From: Streptomyces sp. KL109B
Lineage (GTDB): Bacteria; Actinomycetota; Actinomycetes; Streptomycetales; Streptomycetaceae
Direction: 5' to 3'
Length of the DNA stretch: 64,000 nt
Assembly (NCBI RefSeq): GCF_030766935.1
Contig: NZ_JASERL010000001.1
Location: 1-64,000, forward strand
The stretch's first letter is position 1; each line of letters begins with the position of its first letter. Both the position numbers and the translations under genes were made by a program. Positions 15,755-24,726 of the stretch are shown here, piece after piece. Below the pieces are notes generated by a model, which searched no databases, was not told the DNA's origin, and saw nothing but the letters and a program-made list of their open reading frames with translations.

Positions 15755-15952
15755 GCGCACACCTCGGTGGCGCACCTTGGCTGGAACTCGATGGGCGACG
15801 CACGGTCCTGAGCTGCGGGTTTGTGTTTCTCTTCGATAACGTCTGGGTGATCGTTCGGTGGATTGCGGAACGTAGAAGGCGAGGCCGTGCGTTCCTCTAC
15901 CTGAACCGAAAACAACCACGGGGGTGGCTGAAGACGAAGGGGCCGCTGAACT

Positions 15953-16678
15953 ATGGCTGGACTCGTGGCACTCGACGCGCCCGCGACATCCGGATCCAAC
16001 CCCGACGTCACGCTGCTCTACGACATCAACGGCCTCGCCGATGACGCTCCGCGCTGGTTCGACCGGACCATGGAGTTCGTCGGGGAGTACGGGATTCTGC
16101 TCGGCCTCGTGCTCGTCGTGGTGTGGTGCTGGTGGGGTGCGCGCAGGCGCGGGACGCTCGACGAGGCGGCGTCCTCGGTGGCGGCCGTGGTGTGGGCGCC
16201 GCTCGCGGCGGGTGTCGCGGTGCTGGTGAACGTGCCGATCCGGTCCTTCGTGGAACGGCCGCGGCCCTTCGTCGACCATGACCTGAACGTCCTGGTCGAC
16301 GGGAAGACGGACTTCTCCTTCGTCAGCGATCACGCCACGCTCGCGATGGCCATCGGGGCGGGTCTCTTCATCGCCAACCGGAAGCTCGGGCTCGCCGCCA
16401 TAGGGCTTGCCGTGCTCGAAGGGTTCTGCCGGGTCTTCATGGGCGTGCACTATCCGACGGACGTGGTGGGTGGGTTCGCGCTCGGTACGGCCGTCGCGCT
16501 GCTGCTCTCGCCGTTGGCCTCGGCGCTGTTGACTCCGTTGACGCGGGCCGTCGGGCGGGCGTCGAGCGGGTGGGTTTCGCGGCTCGTGTGGGCGCCGAAG
16601 GCGGTGGCGGCCGCCGTCGAACTCCCCGACTCCCGCGATTCGGCGGAGTCGGCGGAGGAGCGGGACTTGGCGGCGTAG
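15953..16678 (+). CDS. PAP2-family phosphatase
   Basis: 241-aa integral membrane phosphatase. The three PAP2 motifs are visible: FVERPRPF, FVSDHAT and CRVFMGVHYPTDVVGG, containing the conserved Arg-Pro, Ser-x-His and Arg/His/Asp catalytic residues. About five TM segments fit the BcrC/PgpB group, which removes phosphate from undecaprenyl diphosphate or related lipid phosphates at the membrane surface. The 198-bp upstream spacer separates it from the hydrolase gene, so it may have its own promoter. The C-terminus is a hydrophilic acidic tail. The exact lipid substrate is not determinable. Confidence 0.9.
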   Translation: MAGLVALDAPATSGSNPDVTLLYDINGLADDAPRWFDRTMEFVGEYGILLGLVLVVVWCWWGARRRGTLDEAASSVAAVVWAPLAAGVAVLVNVPIRSFVERPRPFVDHDLNVLVDGKTDFSFVSDHATLAMAIGAGLFIANRKLGLAAIGLAVLEGFCRVFMGVHYPTDVVGGFALGTAVALLLSPLASALLTPLTRAVGRASSGWVSRLVWAPKAVAAAVELPDSRDSAESAEERDLAA

Positions 16679-16783
16679 CGCTCCGCGGGGGGGCCGGGGG
16701 GTTCGTTTCGGCCGAACCCCTTCCCCGGGGGCGCCACCGTTCCCGTTGCACGACAACCGTGGCCGGGGCCACCGTTTCCATTC

Positions 16784-16960
16784 CGCGGCACCGGGGGCCG
16801 CCTTGCCCACCCTGCCGCCCAAGGCGGCAGATTGCCCAAGGCGGTGGCGGCCCACCGCAATGGGTGGGGAGGCGTGGTTGGCGGCGGATTGCTCAAGGCG
16901 GTGGCGGCCTGCCGCCAGGGGTGGGGAGGCGTGGGGGCGGCGGATCGCCCGAGGTGGTTG
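16784..16960 (+). repeat. Family B repeat, copy 2, with tandem degenerate units
   Basis: 16784-16850 is nearly identical to 3904-3960. It is followed by two further units of about 58 bp that each begin GGCGGAT and carry CAAGGCGG or CGAGGTGG, then GGGTGGGGAGGCG. The whole block behaves as a three-unit tandem array. Confidence 0.85.
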
Positions 16961-17033
16961 CGGCACCCCGTCGGGCCGACGCCCCCGGAGGGGGAGATGG
17001 GCGGGGCGGAGGCCAAGGCGGCTCGGTGGGCCA

Positions 17034-17187
17034 TTCAAGCCCCTGCGGCGTTTGAGCAGCGGGGTACGGGGCGGAGCCCCGATCTTTTCCAGCCCCGCCG
17101 GCGTTTGAGCGGCGGGGTTTGGGGCGGGGCCCCGATCTTTTGAGCCTCTGCGGCGTTTGAGCAGCGGGGTTTGGGGCGGAGCCCCAA
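17034..17187 (+). repeat. Three tandem family A repeat copies
   Basis: Copies at 17034-17082, 17089-17135 and 17141-17187, all in the same orientation (TCAAGCCCC... to ...GGGGCGGAGCCCC), separated by short AT-richer joints such as GATCTTTT. Each copy has the internal inverted repeat GGGGC(T/G)...GCCCC. Confidence 0.92.
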
Positions 17188-17207
17188 GGGGTGGGGGGAA
17201 GTGCCGG

Positions 17208-18782
17208 TTACAGGGATTGGGGGAAGGTGAAGAAGGCCGAGGGGTCGTACTTGCGTTTCACCTTTGTCAGGCGGGAAGCGGCAGCGCCGTAGTACGCCTG
17301 CTTCCAGTCCTTCAACGTCGGATCCGTGTAGTTCTGGTACGCCGCGCCGGAGGCGTACGGCCGCATCGACGCGTGGGTCGACGCCAACCACTCACGCGCC
17401 GCACCGCCGGAGGCCCCCGCCCGCCACGACACGATGTACTGCGCGAGCATCCGCGACCGCCGGTGCACGAACGCGGTCGACGTCGGCGCGACCCGGTTGA
17501 TCGCGCCGCCGAGCGCCGTGAGGGCCACGGAACCCGCGCCGGACGTCATGCCCTCCAACTGCTTCAGGAGCGTGCGCACGCCCGCGTCCGAGAGGTCGTG
17601 GTCGAAGAAGTCGGAGGCCGCCGCGTACGTCTCGCGCTGCAGCGCGCCCGTCGAGTCGCGGCCGGGCGTGGCGCCGGGCAGATGGCACTGGGCGTCGTCC
17701 GCGAACGCCGAGCAGCCCGCGTACACCTCCATCGACTCCTCGTACGAGCGGCGCTTGAGGGAGACCGAGGTGGCGGGTCCTGGACCGCCGGGGCCGTCGG
17801 CGAGGCGGTCGACGGCGTTCTGGAGTTCGCCGTACGTGCCGAGGGAGAACGCCGCGAGGGAGATCGTCGGGTTGCCGCCGGGCGCGCCCGCGATGTGGAG
17901 GGACGACCAGATCTCGTCGGGCTGGTCGGGGCCCCACTTCTGCCAGGCCTTGAGGACCGTCGCCGCCTTCGACCACGGCCAGGAGATGTACGCCGACACC
18001 GCCTGCGGCGCCGGGTGGGTCTTGAAGCGGAGCTCCGTCACCACGCCGAACTGGCCGTTGCCCGCGCCTCGTAGCGCCCAGAAGAGGTCCTTCTCCGAGT
18101 CGGCGTTCGCGGTGAGTTCCTTGCCGTCGGCCGTGATCAGCGTCGCCTGCGTCAGGCTGTCGCAGGTGAGGCCGTACGCCCGTGAGACGACGCCGTGGCC
18201 GCCGCCGAGCGTGAGGCCCGAGATGCCGACCGTGGGACAGGAGCCCGCCGGGATCGTGACGCCCTTGTCCGCCAGCGTCCGGTAGACGTCGATGAGTTTC
18301 GCGCCCGCGCCGACGACCGCCTCGGACCCCGAGGCGCGGATCGACTTCATGCGGGAGACGTCGAGGATCAGGTGGCCGTCGCCGGATGACCAACCCGCGT
18401 ACGAGTGGCCACCGTTGCGTATCGACAGCGGCACCTTGTGCGCGCGGGCGTACGCGAGGGCCGTACGGATGTCGTCGCTGCCCGCGACGTACGCGACGGC
18501 GCTCGGCTTCAGCGCGTCGAAGCGGGTGTTGTAGAGCTGGCGGGCCGCCGCCCAGGACGACTCACCGGGGCGTACGAGGGAGCCGTCGAGGTCCTTGGCG
18601 AGCGCGTCGAGGTTGGCCGCGGCGCGCACGGTGCTGGACGCGCTCGCGCTGCGGGAGCCGATCGTGTCCGAAGTGGCGGCGGACGACGGCGAGGAGGCCG
18701 ACCCGTCGCTCGCGGAGCAGGCGCTCACCGCGCCCGCCGTGAGTGCCACGGCCGAAGCCGTGATGAACGTACGCCGTTCCAT
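17208..18782 (-). CDS. Secreted FAD-linked oxidoreductase, berberine-bridge (BBE) type
   Basis: 524-aa secreted lipoprotein-type flavoenzyme. The N-terminus has a twin-arginine-like start (MERRTFITAS) and a lipobox (GAVSAC), suggesting Tat export and a lipid anchor. The FAD-binding fold includes NGGHSYAG, whose His normally carries the 8-alpha flavin bond, and GSCPTVGISG, whose Cys matches the second (6-S-cysteinyl) attachment of bicovalent flavoproteins. The BBE motif (YDPSAFFTFPQS) closes the protein. Substrates of this family are sugars or aromatic alcohols/alkaloids; this one is unknown. It stands alone, with repeats downstream. Confidence 0.92.
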   Translation of the reverse strand: MERRTFITASAVALTAGAVSACSASDGSASSPSSAATSDTIGSRSASASSTVRAAANLDALAKDLDGSLVRPGESSWAAARQLYNTRFDALKPSAVAYVAGSDDIRTALAYARAHKVPLSIRNGGHSYAGWSSGDGHLILDVSRMKSIRASGSEAVVGAGAKLIDVYRTLADKGVTIPAGSCPTVGISGLTLGGGHGVVSRAYGLTCDSLTQATLITADGKELTANADSEKDLFWALRGAGNGQFGVVTELRFKTHPAPQAVSAYISWPWSKAATVLKAWQKWGPDQPDEIWSSLHIAGAPGGNPTISLAAFSLGTYGELQNAVDRLADGPGGPGPATSVSLKRRSYEESMEVYAGCSAFADDAQCHLPGATPGRDSTGALQRETYAAASDFFDHDLSDAGVRTLLKQLEGMTSGAGSVALTALGGAINRVAPTSTAFVHRRSRMLAQYIVSWRAGASGGAAREWLASTHASMRPYASGAAYQNYTDPTLKDWKQAYYGAAASRLTKVKRKYDPSAFFTFPQSL

Positions 18783-18887
18783 ACCGCCACATCTCCCTCG
18801 GCCACCTGTCCCCGGTGACCTGTCGCTTCCCGAGGTACGAGACGTCGTACGGGGGCGGTGGGTTCCGCCGCACGACCCGAGCCGGCC

Positions 18888-19049
18888 TCAGCCGACCGTG
18901 CCGAGGTGGTCCTCCGCGTCCGAACGGGCCTTGCTGCGCGCCCTTCTGGCCGGTCCCCGCCAGCCGCAGCTGCAGCGGGCCAGGCAGAAACGTCCCTGTT
19001 CCACCACGGTGGTCGTGTGCGAGTGCTGCTGTTGTGCCACGCGGCTCAC
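18888..19049 (-). CDS. Small CxCGW-motif protein
   Basis: A 53-aa coding frame starting GTG at 19049 and ending GTVG-stop. It contains FCLARCSCGWRGPARRARSK followed by ARSDAEDH. The Cys-x-Cys-Gly-Trp pattern with a following Arg-rich helix looks like half of a small zinc ribbon and resembles small conserved actinobacterial proteins I have seen, but I cannot name the family. The longer reading frame upstream of it overlaps the transposase-like gene and is not convincing. The ribosome site is weak. Function unknown. Confidence 0.55.
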   Translation of the reverse strand: MSRVAQQQHSHTTTVVEQGRFCLARCSCGWRGPARRARSKARSDAEDHLGTVG

Positions 19050-19074
19050 CGTAGCGACCCGACGTAAACCGTTT

Positions 19075-20777
19075 CTAATGACTGAGCGGGAGTGAGTCCT
19101 GGTGCCATGTCCTGGGCTCGTGCTCGCGCTCGGCCGGACGTCCCGAACGGTGTTGGGTGTCCTGGTCTGCCGCGTTCCTGCTGGGGTCGGGTGGCCCGCA
19201 TCCGGTGCGGGGTCCCGGGATCCGGGGGCGGTTTCTCTCGCGTCCTGGGGTGTCCGGTGGGGCCTGGACGGTCCGATGCCCCTGCTCATCGCTCTGGTGA
19301 GCAGGGGGCGGTGCCGTCCGTCGCCGGATCGGATGCCCCAGGGCGCGTCTGCCGATGGCCACGGCCGCGGCCTCATGTCGTGTGGTCTTGCGTTTGTGGG
19401 TGGTGAGGGGGTTCTGCCAGTGCTGGGCGCCCCATTTGGAGGTGTAGGCCGGATCGACCGCGACCAGCGGCACCCCGAGCGTGGCCGCCATCGATGCGAG
19501 GCGGGCGCGGAGCCTGCCGGTGGGCATGCCGGAGATCAGCTGCCGGAAGCGCTTGTGGCGGCCGTGTTTCTCCCGGCTCTTCGAGTCGGTGAAGTCGAGG
19601 TCCTCGACCGCGATCGCCAGGCCATGGTCGTGGGCCCAGTGCAGCAGGCGGATCAGGGCGTGGCGGACCTGGGCGTCGCGGTGTGCGGCCGAGCCGGTGA
19701 GGTCGTAGCCGAAGCGGCGCGGGGCGCCGACCGGGTTGCCGTGGACGTCCAGGCGCCAGGCCGCAATGGGGTCTCCCCTGCTCGGAGCCTGTCGGAGAGC
19801 TTGGGGAAGGTCGGCGTTCATGTCCACCCCGGCCAGGCCCCGGGAGCGGACCGCCTCCAAGGGCAGCACGACGGGGGCGGGACTGGTCCAGGTGGCGGTC
19901 AGATACCAACGGCCCCGCCCGGTGTCCTCGTGGATGCGGTAGGCGACCGCCCGGTGCGCCACCACCCGGTCGCGCCACTGCTCGCCCCGGTGCGCGAACG
20001 CCACCCGGGCGGTGAGTACGTAGCGGCCGTGCGGGGCGTTCGCCAAATGCGCGAGCGGGGCCGGGAGTCTGATCGAGACCTCGCCATCGGGGCTGACACG
20101 GATGGTCTCGTTGCCGAACCTCTTGCCCGACTCCCCGTCCGCCTGGAGGAATCGGCGTTCCGCCCGCCAGCGCTCCCGCCAGGCCGCCTCGTCCAGGCCC
20201 GCCTCGGTCAGGTGGTGGCGGGTGTTGAGCAACTTCTTGCCGCCGCGTACCACGGCCACCTGCCCCGCCCGCCACTCAGCGCGGGCCTGTTCCAGGCGGG
20301 ACTTCGGGCCTGTTCCAGGCGGGACTTGAGGATCTGAAGGCGTCGGGACTTGGCGAACCACTCGCGACGCGAGCCGTACCCGCCCGGCCTGCCCTTCGCG
20401 CCCCGAGCCCCGAGAGGCTGGGCGAGCCGGTACTCCAGCATCGCGATCCCCGCCTCCAGGGACCGCGGGTGCGCGAGCTGTCCGCGCCGCGCCAGCGCCC
20501 ACTGAGCGTGCGACGTCTTGGTGATGGCACCGGCCCACCGCGAGGACGAGGCCGCCGTCACCGTCCGCTTGCGCCGCGCCCAGCCCGTCGCGCCGTGCTC
20601 CAGGCCGGCCGCGCACCGGGCCCGCAGGTCCCGCCCGGCCAGGGCGCCGAGGTGGTCGCCGAGCTGCCGCAGTACCACGACGTCCTGCACGGTCAGGTGC
20701 TTGAGCCGGTCCCGGACCGCCACCCCCGTCGCGGGCGGCACCACGAACGGCGCTGCCAACTCCCGCAACCTGCCCAT
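19075..20777 (-). pseudogene. Frameshifted TnpB-like (IS605 OrfB) protein gene
   Basis: Two frames that together make one ~560-aa TnpB-like protein. The N-terminal frame starts at ATG 20777 ([10 protein letters not shown]) and reaches KSRLEQAR; the C-terminal frame resumes from a second KSRLEQAR. The break is a 23-bp tandem duplication (20282-20327); removing one copy restores a single frame. RuvC-like motifs are VDMNADL (Asp) and VEDLDF (Glu), then VDPAYTSKWGAQHW. The usual zinc-finger cysteines are absent. At the RuvC-III position the sequence reads RHEAAAVAIGRRALG where active TnpB has DxNAA, so the third acidic residue seems missing. No IS200-type TnpA or terminal hairpins were seen. Confidence 0.8.
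20282..20327 (+). repeat. 23-bp perfect tandem duplication causing a frameshift
   Basis: Two identical 23-bp copies (20282-20304 and 20305-20327). 23 is not a multiple of three, so the extra copy shifts the frame of the TnpB-like gene. Confidence 0.95.
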
Positions 20778-21145
20778 CCGTTCACCCCCGCCGCCCGAAT
20801 CCCCGGTCACCACACGCAAGAACTCTCGTTCCCCATCACTGCGCCCCCCACTACAGCAGCCCCCATCCCACCCTGGCCGGGTGCTGGTCCCCGGAGGGGG
20901 CGGGCGGGTGGGAGATGAGCGCGACACCGGCACAGCCGATGCAAAGGGCGTACCGCGCAATGGAAACGACAACCGCGCCACCCGAGTACAGGACGCATCA
21001 CGGCAGGCCCACGCGCTCACTCCCGCACGGTTACGCGCACCCATCCGTCGTTCATCGCCAGCAGTTGCAACCCCCCGTTCGCGTGACGGCCGACCCTACT
21101 CGTCGTTAACCCCGACGACAGGGGGTCGCAGACGCAAGGACGGGC
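20778..21145. other. 368-bp gene-free spacer
   Basis: Between the TnpB-like gene and the lipoprotein gene, divergently placed. I find no credible small gene. A short hairpin, CGTCG-TTAACCC-CGACG, lies about 21100-21116 near the lipoprotein promoter region; nothing else stands out. Confidence 0.6.
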
Positions 21146-22030
21146 ATGGGGGTCGGACCAGCGATGGTGGGGCAGCAGCACGGGAGTTCGGCGGCCAGGG
21201 CGGCGGCGCCCCAGGCGCGGACGGCGGTGGCGGTCGTCGCGGCGGCCTCGGTGGTGGCGGGCGTCGGCGGCTGCGCAGGCGGCGCCGAGGCCGGGGGCCG
21301 GAACGCGGATCCGACGCAGACCGTGCGCCAGGCGGCCGACCGCCTTGTCCGCGAGGGCAGTTCGCGGGCGCGTACGTCGATGGAGATGGCCAGCGGCGGC
21401 ACCCGCGTCACCATCCACGGCGACGGCGGCTACGACTACCGCAAGGGCCTCGGCGAGCTGCGGGTGCGGCTTCCGCAGGACGCGGCGGGCGCAGAGGAGC
21501 ACCGGCCGATCACCGAACTGCTCGCGCCCGGCGCCCTCTACATGAAGAACCGGGGTGCGGGCGTGCCCGCCGACAAGTGGGTGCGCGTCGACACCACGAC
21601 GTTGACGGACGGGAATCTGGTCACCGGCGGCGCCACCGACCCGCTCGCGGCGGCGGAACTGCTGCGCGGGGCGCGGAACGTGACGGAGCGGGGCGAGAGC
21701 GCAATCGCCGGCGTACGCACCCGGCACTACCACGGGGACGTGGACCTGGCCGCCGCGTCGAAGGCCGCGTCGGCGGTGCACAAAGGGGCGTTCGCGGCGG
21801 CGGCGAAAGGGTTCCGCAAGAAGGACCGGGTGCCGTTCGACGTGTACCTCGACGACGAGGGCCTGATCCGCAAGGTCACCCACCGGTTCAGCTTCGCCAA
21901 CGGGCGGCCGAAGAAGGACGTCGCCGTGGCGTCGACCACCCTGTACCGGGAGTTCGGCAAGCCCGTGAAGGTGCGACTTCCGGCCAAGCGGGACATCTTC
22001 GCGGGGAAGGTCGCCGACCCCGGAATGTAG
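21146..22030 (+). CDS. LppX/LprG-like lipoprotein
   Basis: 294-aa exported lipoprotein. The N-terminal hydrophobic stretch ends in a lipobox (VAGVGGC, Cys near residue 43). The mature part has alternating beta patterns (TRVTIHGDGGYDYRKG, FDVYLDDEGLIRKVTHRF) typical of actinobacterial LppX_LprAFG-fold proteins, which bind lipids in a hydrophobic cavity. The ATG at 21146 has AAGGA about 6 nt upstream. The N-terminus before the hydrophobic segment is long (25 residues), so a later start is possible. The ligand is unknown. It is not obviously in an operon. Confidence 0.8.
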   Translation: MGVGPAMVGQQHGSSAARAAAPQARTAVAVVAAASVVAGVGGCAGGAEAGGRNADPTQTVRQAADRLVREGSSRARTSMEMASGGTRVTIHGDGGYDYRKGLGELRVRLPQDAAGAEEHRPITELLAPGALYMKNRGAGVPADKWVRVDTTTLTDGNLVTGGATDPLAAAELLRGARNVTERGESAIAGVRTRHYHGDVDLAAASKAASAVHKGAFAAAAKGFRKKDRVPFDVYLDDEGLIRKVTHRFSFANGRPKKDVAVASTTLYREFGKPVKVRLPAKRDIFAGKVADPGM

Positions 22031-22172
22031 GGCCCGACCCGCCCGTGACGCCCTCCTGCCGTAGGCCCCTCGGGGGCCGGAAATGGTTCTTCCGTGCCAT
22101 GCGCGGGGCGTAAGCCGGTCCCTACTCTAGGAAGTCGGCCATCGGCTGTTGGTCACGCGGCAGGAAGAGGTG

Positions 22173-22364
22173 ATGAACGTGGCTCCCGTGAGTGGTACGG
22201 CGGTTCAGGACCACGTCGCCCTCGCCGAGATCGAGCTGTGCGGTGAGTTGATCATCGCGGCGTCCGCCGTCTCCGAGGGGCGGCGGCTCAGCGTGGACCG
22301 GATCGACGAGGTGCTGCGGGTCGCCGAGGCCCTGCCCGGCGGGCCGGAGGGCGACCGGGACTGA
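22173..22364 (+). CDS. Small conserved-type protein of unknown function
   Basis: 63 aa, acidic and soluble, with EIELCGELIIAASA followed by LSVDRIDEVLRVAE; it looks helical. The ribosome site AGGAAGAGG at 22162-22170 supports either the ATG at 22173 or the GTG at 22179 (8-nt spacing to GAGG). I do not recognise a characterised family. It is followed by three direct repeats of AACGAAAG and a strong bidirectional terminator, and converges on csoR. Confidence 0.7.
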   Translation: MNVAPVSGTAVQDHVALAEIELCGELIIAASAVSEGRRLSVDRIDEVLRVAEALPGGPEGDRD

Positions 22365-22392
22365 GGGACTGGAACGAAAGAACGAAAGAACG

Positions 22393-22431
22393 AAAGGTGG
22401 GGGCGCCGGACGAACCGGTGCCCCCACCTTT
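22393..22431. terminator. Bidirectional terminator between small gene and csoR
   Basis: A 17-bp stem (AAAGGTGGGGGCGCCGG pairing with CCGGTGCCCCCACCTTT, one G-T wobble) around a 5-nt loop. It is A-rich on one side and T-rich on the other, so it can stop both converging transcripts. Confidence 0.9.
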
Positions 22432-22448
22432 GCGTAGGGCCTCATGAC

Positions 22449-22808
22449 TCACGTACGCAGCATGCGCGCGATCGCCTTCGTGGCCTCCTCGACCTTCTCG
22501 TCGATCTCGTCCCCGCCCTTGAGCGCGGCGTCGGCGACGCAGTGCCGCAGGTGCTCCTCCAGGAGTTGCAGCGCGAAGGACTGAAGTCCCTTCGTGGAGG
22601 CCGACACCTGCGTGAGTATGTCGATGCAGTAGACGTCCTCTTCCACCATCCGCTGCAGGCCGCGGATCTGACCCTCGATCCGGCGCAGCCGCTTGAGGTG
22701 TTCGTCCTTCTGATGGTGGTACCCGTGGATGCCGCGGTCGTGGTCGGTCACGATCTCGGCCTTTTCCGGCACAGCCGGCTGATCGGTCTGCGTCGCGTCA
22801 GTCGTCAT
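22449..22808 (-). CDS. csoR: CsoR-type copper-sensing repressor
   Basis: 119-aa all-helical DUF156 repressor. The Cu(I) ligands of CsoR are visible: Cys in DVYCIDIL and the His/Cys pair in EEHLRHCVAD. When copper binds, CsoR leaves its operator and copper-export genes are expressed. The N-terminus is His/Asp-rich (DHDRGIHGYHHQKDEH). I start at the ATG at 22808; longer frames would read through the operator. A palindrome 25 bp upstream fits autoregulation. No copper ATPase or chaperone gene is in the window, so it probably acts in trans. Confidence 0.93.
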   Translation of the reverse strand: MTTDATQTDQPAVPEKAEIVTDHDRGIHGYHHQKDEHLKRLRRIEGQIRGLQRMVEEDVYCIDILTQVSASTKGLQSFALQLLEEHLRHCVADAALKGGDEIDEKVEEATKAIARMLRT

Positions 22809-22832
22809 CGCGTCCGTCCTCCCGTGGTCTTC

Positions 22833-22851
22833 TATACCCCCTGTGGGTATA
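22833..22851. promoter_or_regulatory. csoR: Candidate CsoR operator
   Basis: Inverted repeat TATACCC-CCTGT-GGGTATA upstream of csoR. The ATACCC/GGGTAT half-sites match what I recall of CsoR targets in Streptomyces and Mycobacterium. Likely autoregulatory. Confidence 0.8.
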
Positions 22852-23016
22852 TGATACCGGATTTCCCTGGGCCTGTGCCGGTTCGTCCGGACTCGGCCGG
22901 GGCCAGTGCTGATCACTGTGCCCGATGGGCGACACTGTTGGAACGCCGGTTAGCCGTGGCCGGATGATGCGCCTAGCATCGGCGTGACCGAATCCAAAGC
23001 ACCCCGAGGACCCCAC

Positions 23017-23637
23017 GTGCGCTTTCGTCTGACCCCCAGGGAGACGAGCTTCTACGACATGTTCGCCGCGTCCGCGGACAACATCGTCACGGGCTCGAAG
23101 CTCCTGATGGAACTGCTCGGCGCGGATTCCTCCGCCCGGGCCGAGATCGCGGAGCGGATGCGGGCAGCCGAACACGCCGGTGACGACGCAACCCACGCGA
23201 TCTTCCACCAGCTCAACTCCTCGTTCATCACGCCGTTCGACCGCGAGGACATCTACAACCTCGCCTCGTCGCTCGACGACATCATGGACTTCATGGAGGA
23301 GGCCGTCGACCTGGTGGTCCTTTACCAGGTCGAGGAGCTGCCGAAGGGCGTCGAGCAGCAGATCGAGGTGCTGTCGCGGGCGGCCGAGCTGACCGCCGAG
23401 GCCATGCCCAATCTGCGGACGATGGACAACCTCACCGAGTACTGGATCGAGGTCAACCGGCTGGAGAACCAGGCCGACCAGATCCACCGCAAGCTGCTCG
23501 CGCAGCTCTTCAACGGCAAGTACGACGCCATCGAGGTGCTGAAGCTGAAGCAGATCGTCGATGTGCTGGAAGAGGCGGCCGACGCCTTCGAGCACGTGGC
23601 CAACACGGTGGAGACCATCGCCGTGAAGGAGTCCTGA
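23017..23637 (+). CDS. DUF47/PhoU-like protein, Pit accessory factor
   Basis: 206-aa soluble helical protein of the PhoU-like DUF47 family (FRLTPRETSFYDMFAASADN; DREDIYNLASSLDDIMDFME carries the metal-binding acidic helix). In many bacteria this gene sits directly before a Pit phosphate transporter and is thought to regulate it. Here pit starts 9 bp later. I start at the GTG at 23017, which has CGAGGA 6 nt upstream; an in-frame start at 22984 lacks a site. A -10-like TAGCAT lies at 22974-22979. Confidence 0.92.
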   Translation: MRFRLTPRETSFYDMFAASADNIVTGSKLLMELLGADSSARAEIAERMRAAEHAGDDATHAIFHQLNSSFITPFDREDIYNLASSLDDIMDFMEEAVDLVVLYQVEELPKGVEQQIEVLSRAAELTAEAMPNLRTMDNLTEYWIEVNRLENQADQIHRKLLAQLFNGKYDAIEVLKLKQIVDVLEEAADAFEHVANTVETIAVKES

Positions 23638-23646
23638 GGCCGGCTC

Positions 23647-24645
23647 ATGGACACCTTTTCCCTGATCGTGACGATCGGCGTCGCGCTTGGATTCACGTAC
23701 ACGAACGGTTTCCACGACTCCGCGAACGCCATCGCCACCTCCGTTTCCACGCGGGCCCTGACGCCCCGTGCGGCGCTCGCCATGGCCGCCGTCATGAACC
23801 TCGCCGGTGCCTTCCTCGGCAGCGGGGTCGCCAAGACGGTCAGTGAGGGCATCATCGCGACCCCCGTCGGCGACAAGGGCATGGGCATTCTGTTCGCCGC
23901 CCTCGCCGGTGCCATCGTGTGGAACCTCATCACCTGGTACTTCGGGCTCCCCTCCTCGTCCTCGCATGCCCTGTTCGGTGGAATGGTCGGTGCCGCCCTC
24001 GCCGGTGGCACCACCGTCTACTGGTCCGGGGTGTGGGAGAAGATCGTCATCCCGATGTTCACGTCCCCGGTGATCGGCCTCGTCGTCGGTTACCTGGTGA
24101 TGACCGTCATCATGTGGCTCTTCCGGCGCGCCAACCCGCACAAGGCCAAGCGCGGCTTCCGTATCGCGCAGACCGTCTCGGCGGCCGGGATGGCGCTCGG
24201 GCACGGTCTGCAGGACGCGCAGAAGACCATGGGCATCGTGGTCATGGCGCTCGTCATCGGCGGCCACGAGTCCTTCGAGGACCCGATCCCGGTGTGGGTC
24301 AAGATCGTGTGTGCCGTGATGCTGTCGCTCGGTACGTACGCCGGTGGGTGGCGGATCATGCGGACCCTCGGGCGCAAGATCATTGAGCTGGATCCGCCGC
24401 AGGGCTTCGCCGCCGAGACGACCGGTGCGTCGATCATGTTCGGGTCGGCGTTCCTGTTCCACGCGCCGATCTCGACGACGCATGTCATCACGTCGGCGAT
24501 CATGGGTGTGGGCGCCACGAAGCGGGTCAACGCCGTGCGGTGGGGGGTCGCCAAGAACATCATCCTGGGGTGGTTCATTACGATGCCGGCCGCGGCGATT
24601 GTCGCTGCCGCTGCGTACGGGGTCGTGTACCTGGCGTTTGGGTAG
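23647..24645 (+). CDS. pitH: Low-affinity inorganic phosphate transporter (Pit)
   Basis: 332-aa membrane transporter of the PiT/PHO4 family, moving metal-phosphate with protons. The duplicated family signature is visible: GFTYTNGFHDSANAIAT near the N-terminus and GSAFLFHAPISTTHVITSA near the C-terminus, plus GLPSSSSHALFGGM. About nine to ten TM segments. It is co-transcribed with the DUF47 gene and followed by a strong terminator shared with the convergent pst operon. From memory the S. coelicolor equivalent is pitH1. The pairing of low- and high-affinity systems back to back suggests coordinated phosphate control. Confidence 0.95.
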   Translation: MDTFSLIVTIGVALGFTYTNGFHDSANAIATSVSTRALTPRAALAMAAVMNLAGAFLGSGVAKTVSEGIIATPVGDKGMGILFAALAGAIVWNLITWYFGLPSSSSHALFGGMVGAALAGGTTVYWSGVWEKIVIPMFTSPVIGLVVGYLVMTVIMWLFRRANPHKAKRGFRIAQTVSAAGMALGHGLQDAQKTMGIVVMALVIGGHESFEDPIPVWVKIVCAVMLSLGTYAGGWRIMRTLGRKIIELDPPQGFAAETTGASIMFGSAFLFHAPISTTHVITSAIMGVGATKRVNAVRWGVAKNIILGWFITMPAAAIVAAAAYGVVYLAFG

Positions 24646-24726
24646 GCGCCGGGTTTCGGCTGGCCGTGGCTGGGGTTGCGCAGTTCCCCGCGCCCCCAAG
24701 ATGCCCACCCGGCGCTCCAGCACATG

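Larger units (their letters stand above)
16679..17207. other. 529-bp gene-free stretch filled with family A and B repeats
   Basis: It lies between the convergent PAP2 and FAD-oxidoreductase genes and holds a family B copy with extra degenerate units, then three head-to-tail family A copies. No gene is supported. The palindromes could serve as bidirectional terminators. Confidence 0.85.

Noticed and set aside
14453..17038. 861-codon minus-strand frame over the NlpC/P60 and PAP2 genes
   Set aside because: Shadow of two well-supported genes on the other strand; no domain or plausible composition.
17208..18782. Part of a natural-product cluster
   Set aside because: The FAD oxidoreductase has no biosynthetic neighbours (no PKS, NRPS, terpene or tailoring genes) within the window.
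21067..21145. IS right end or target-site duplication next to the TnpB-like gene
   Set aside because: No terminal hairpin, TnpA gene or matching flanking duplication could be recognised, so no element boundaries are given.
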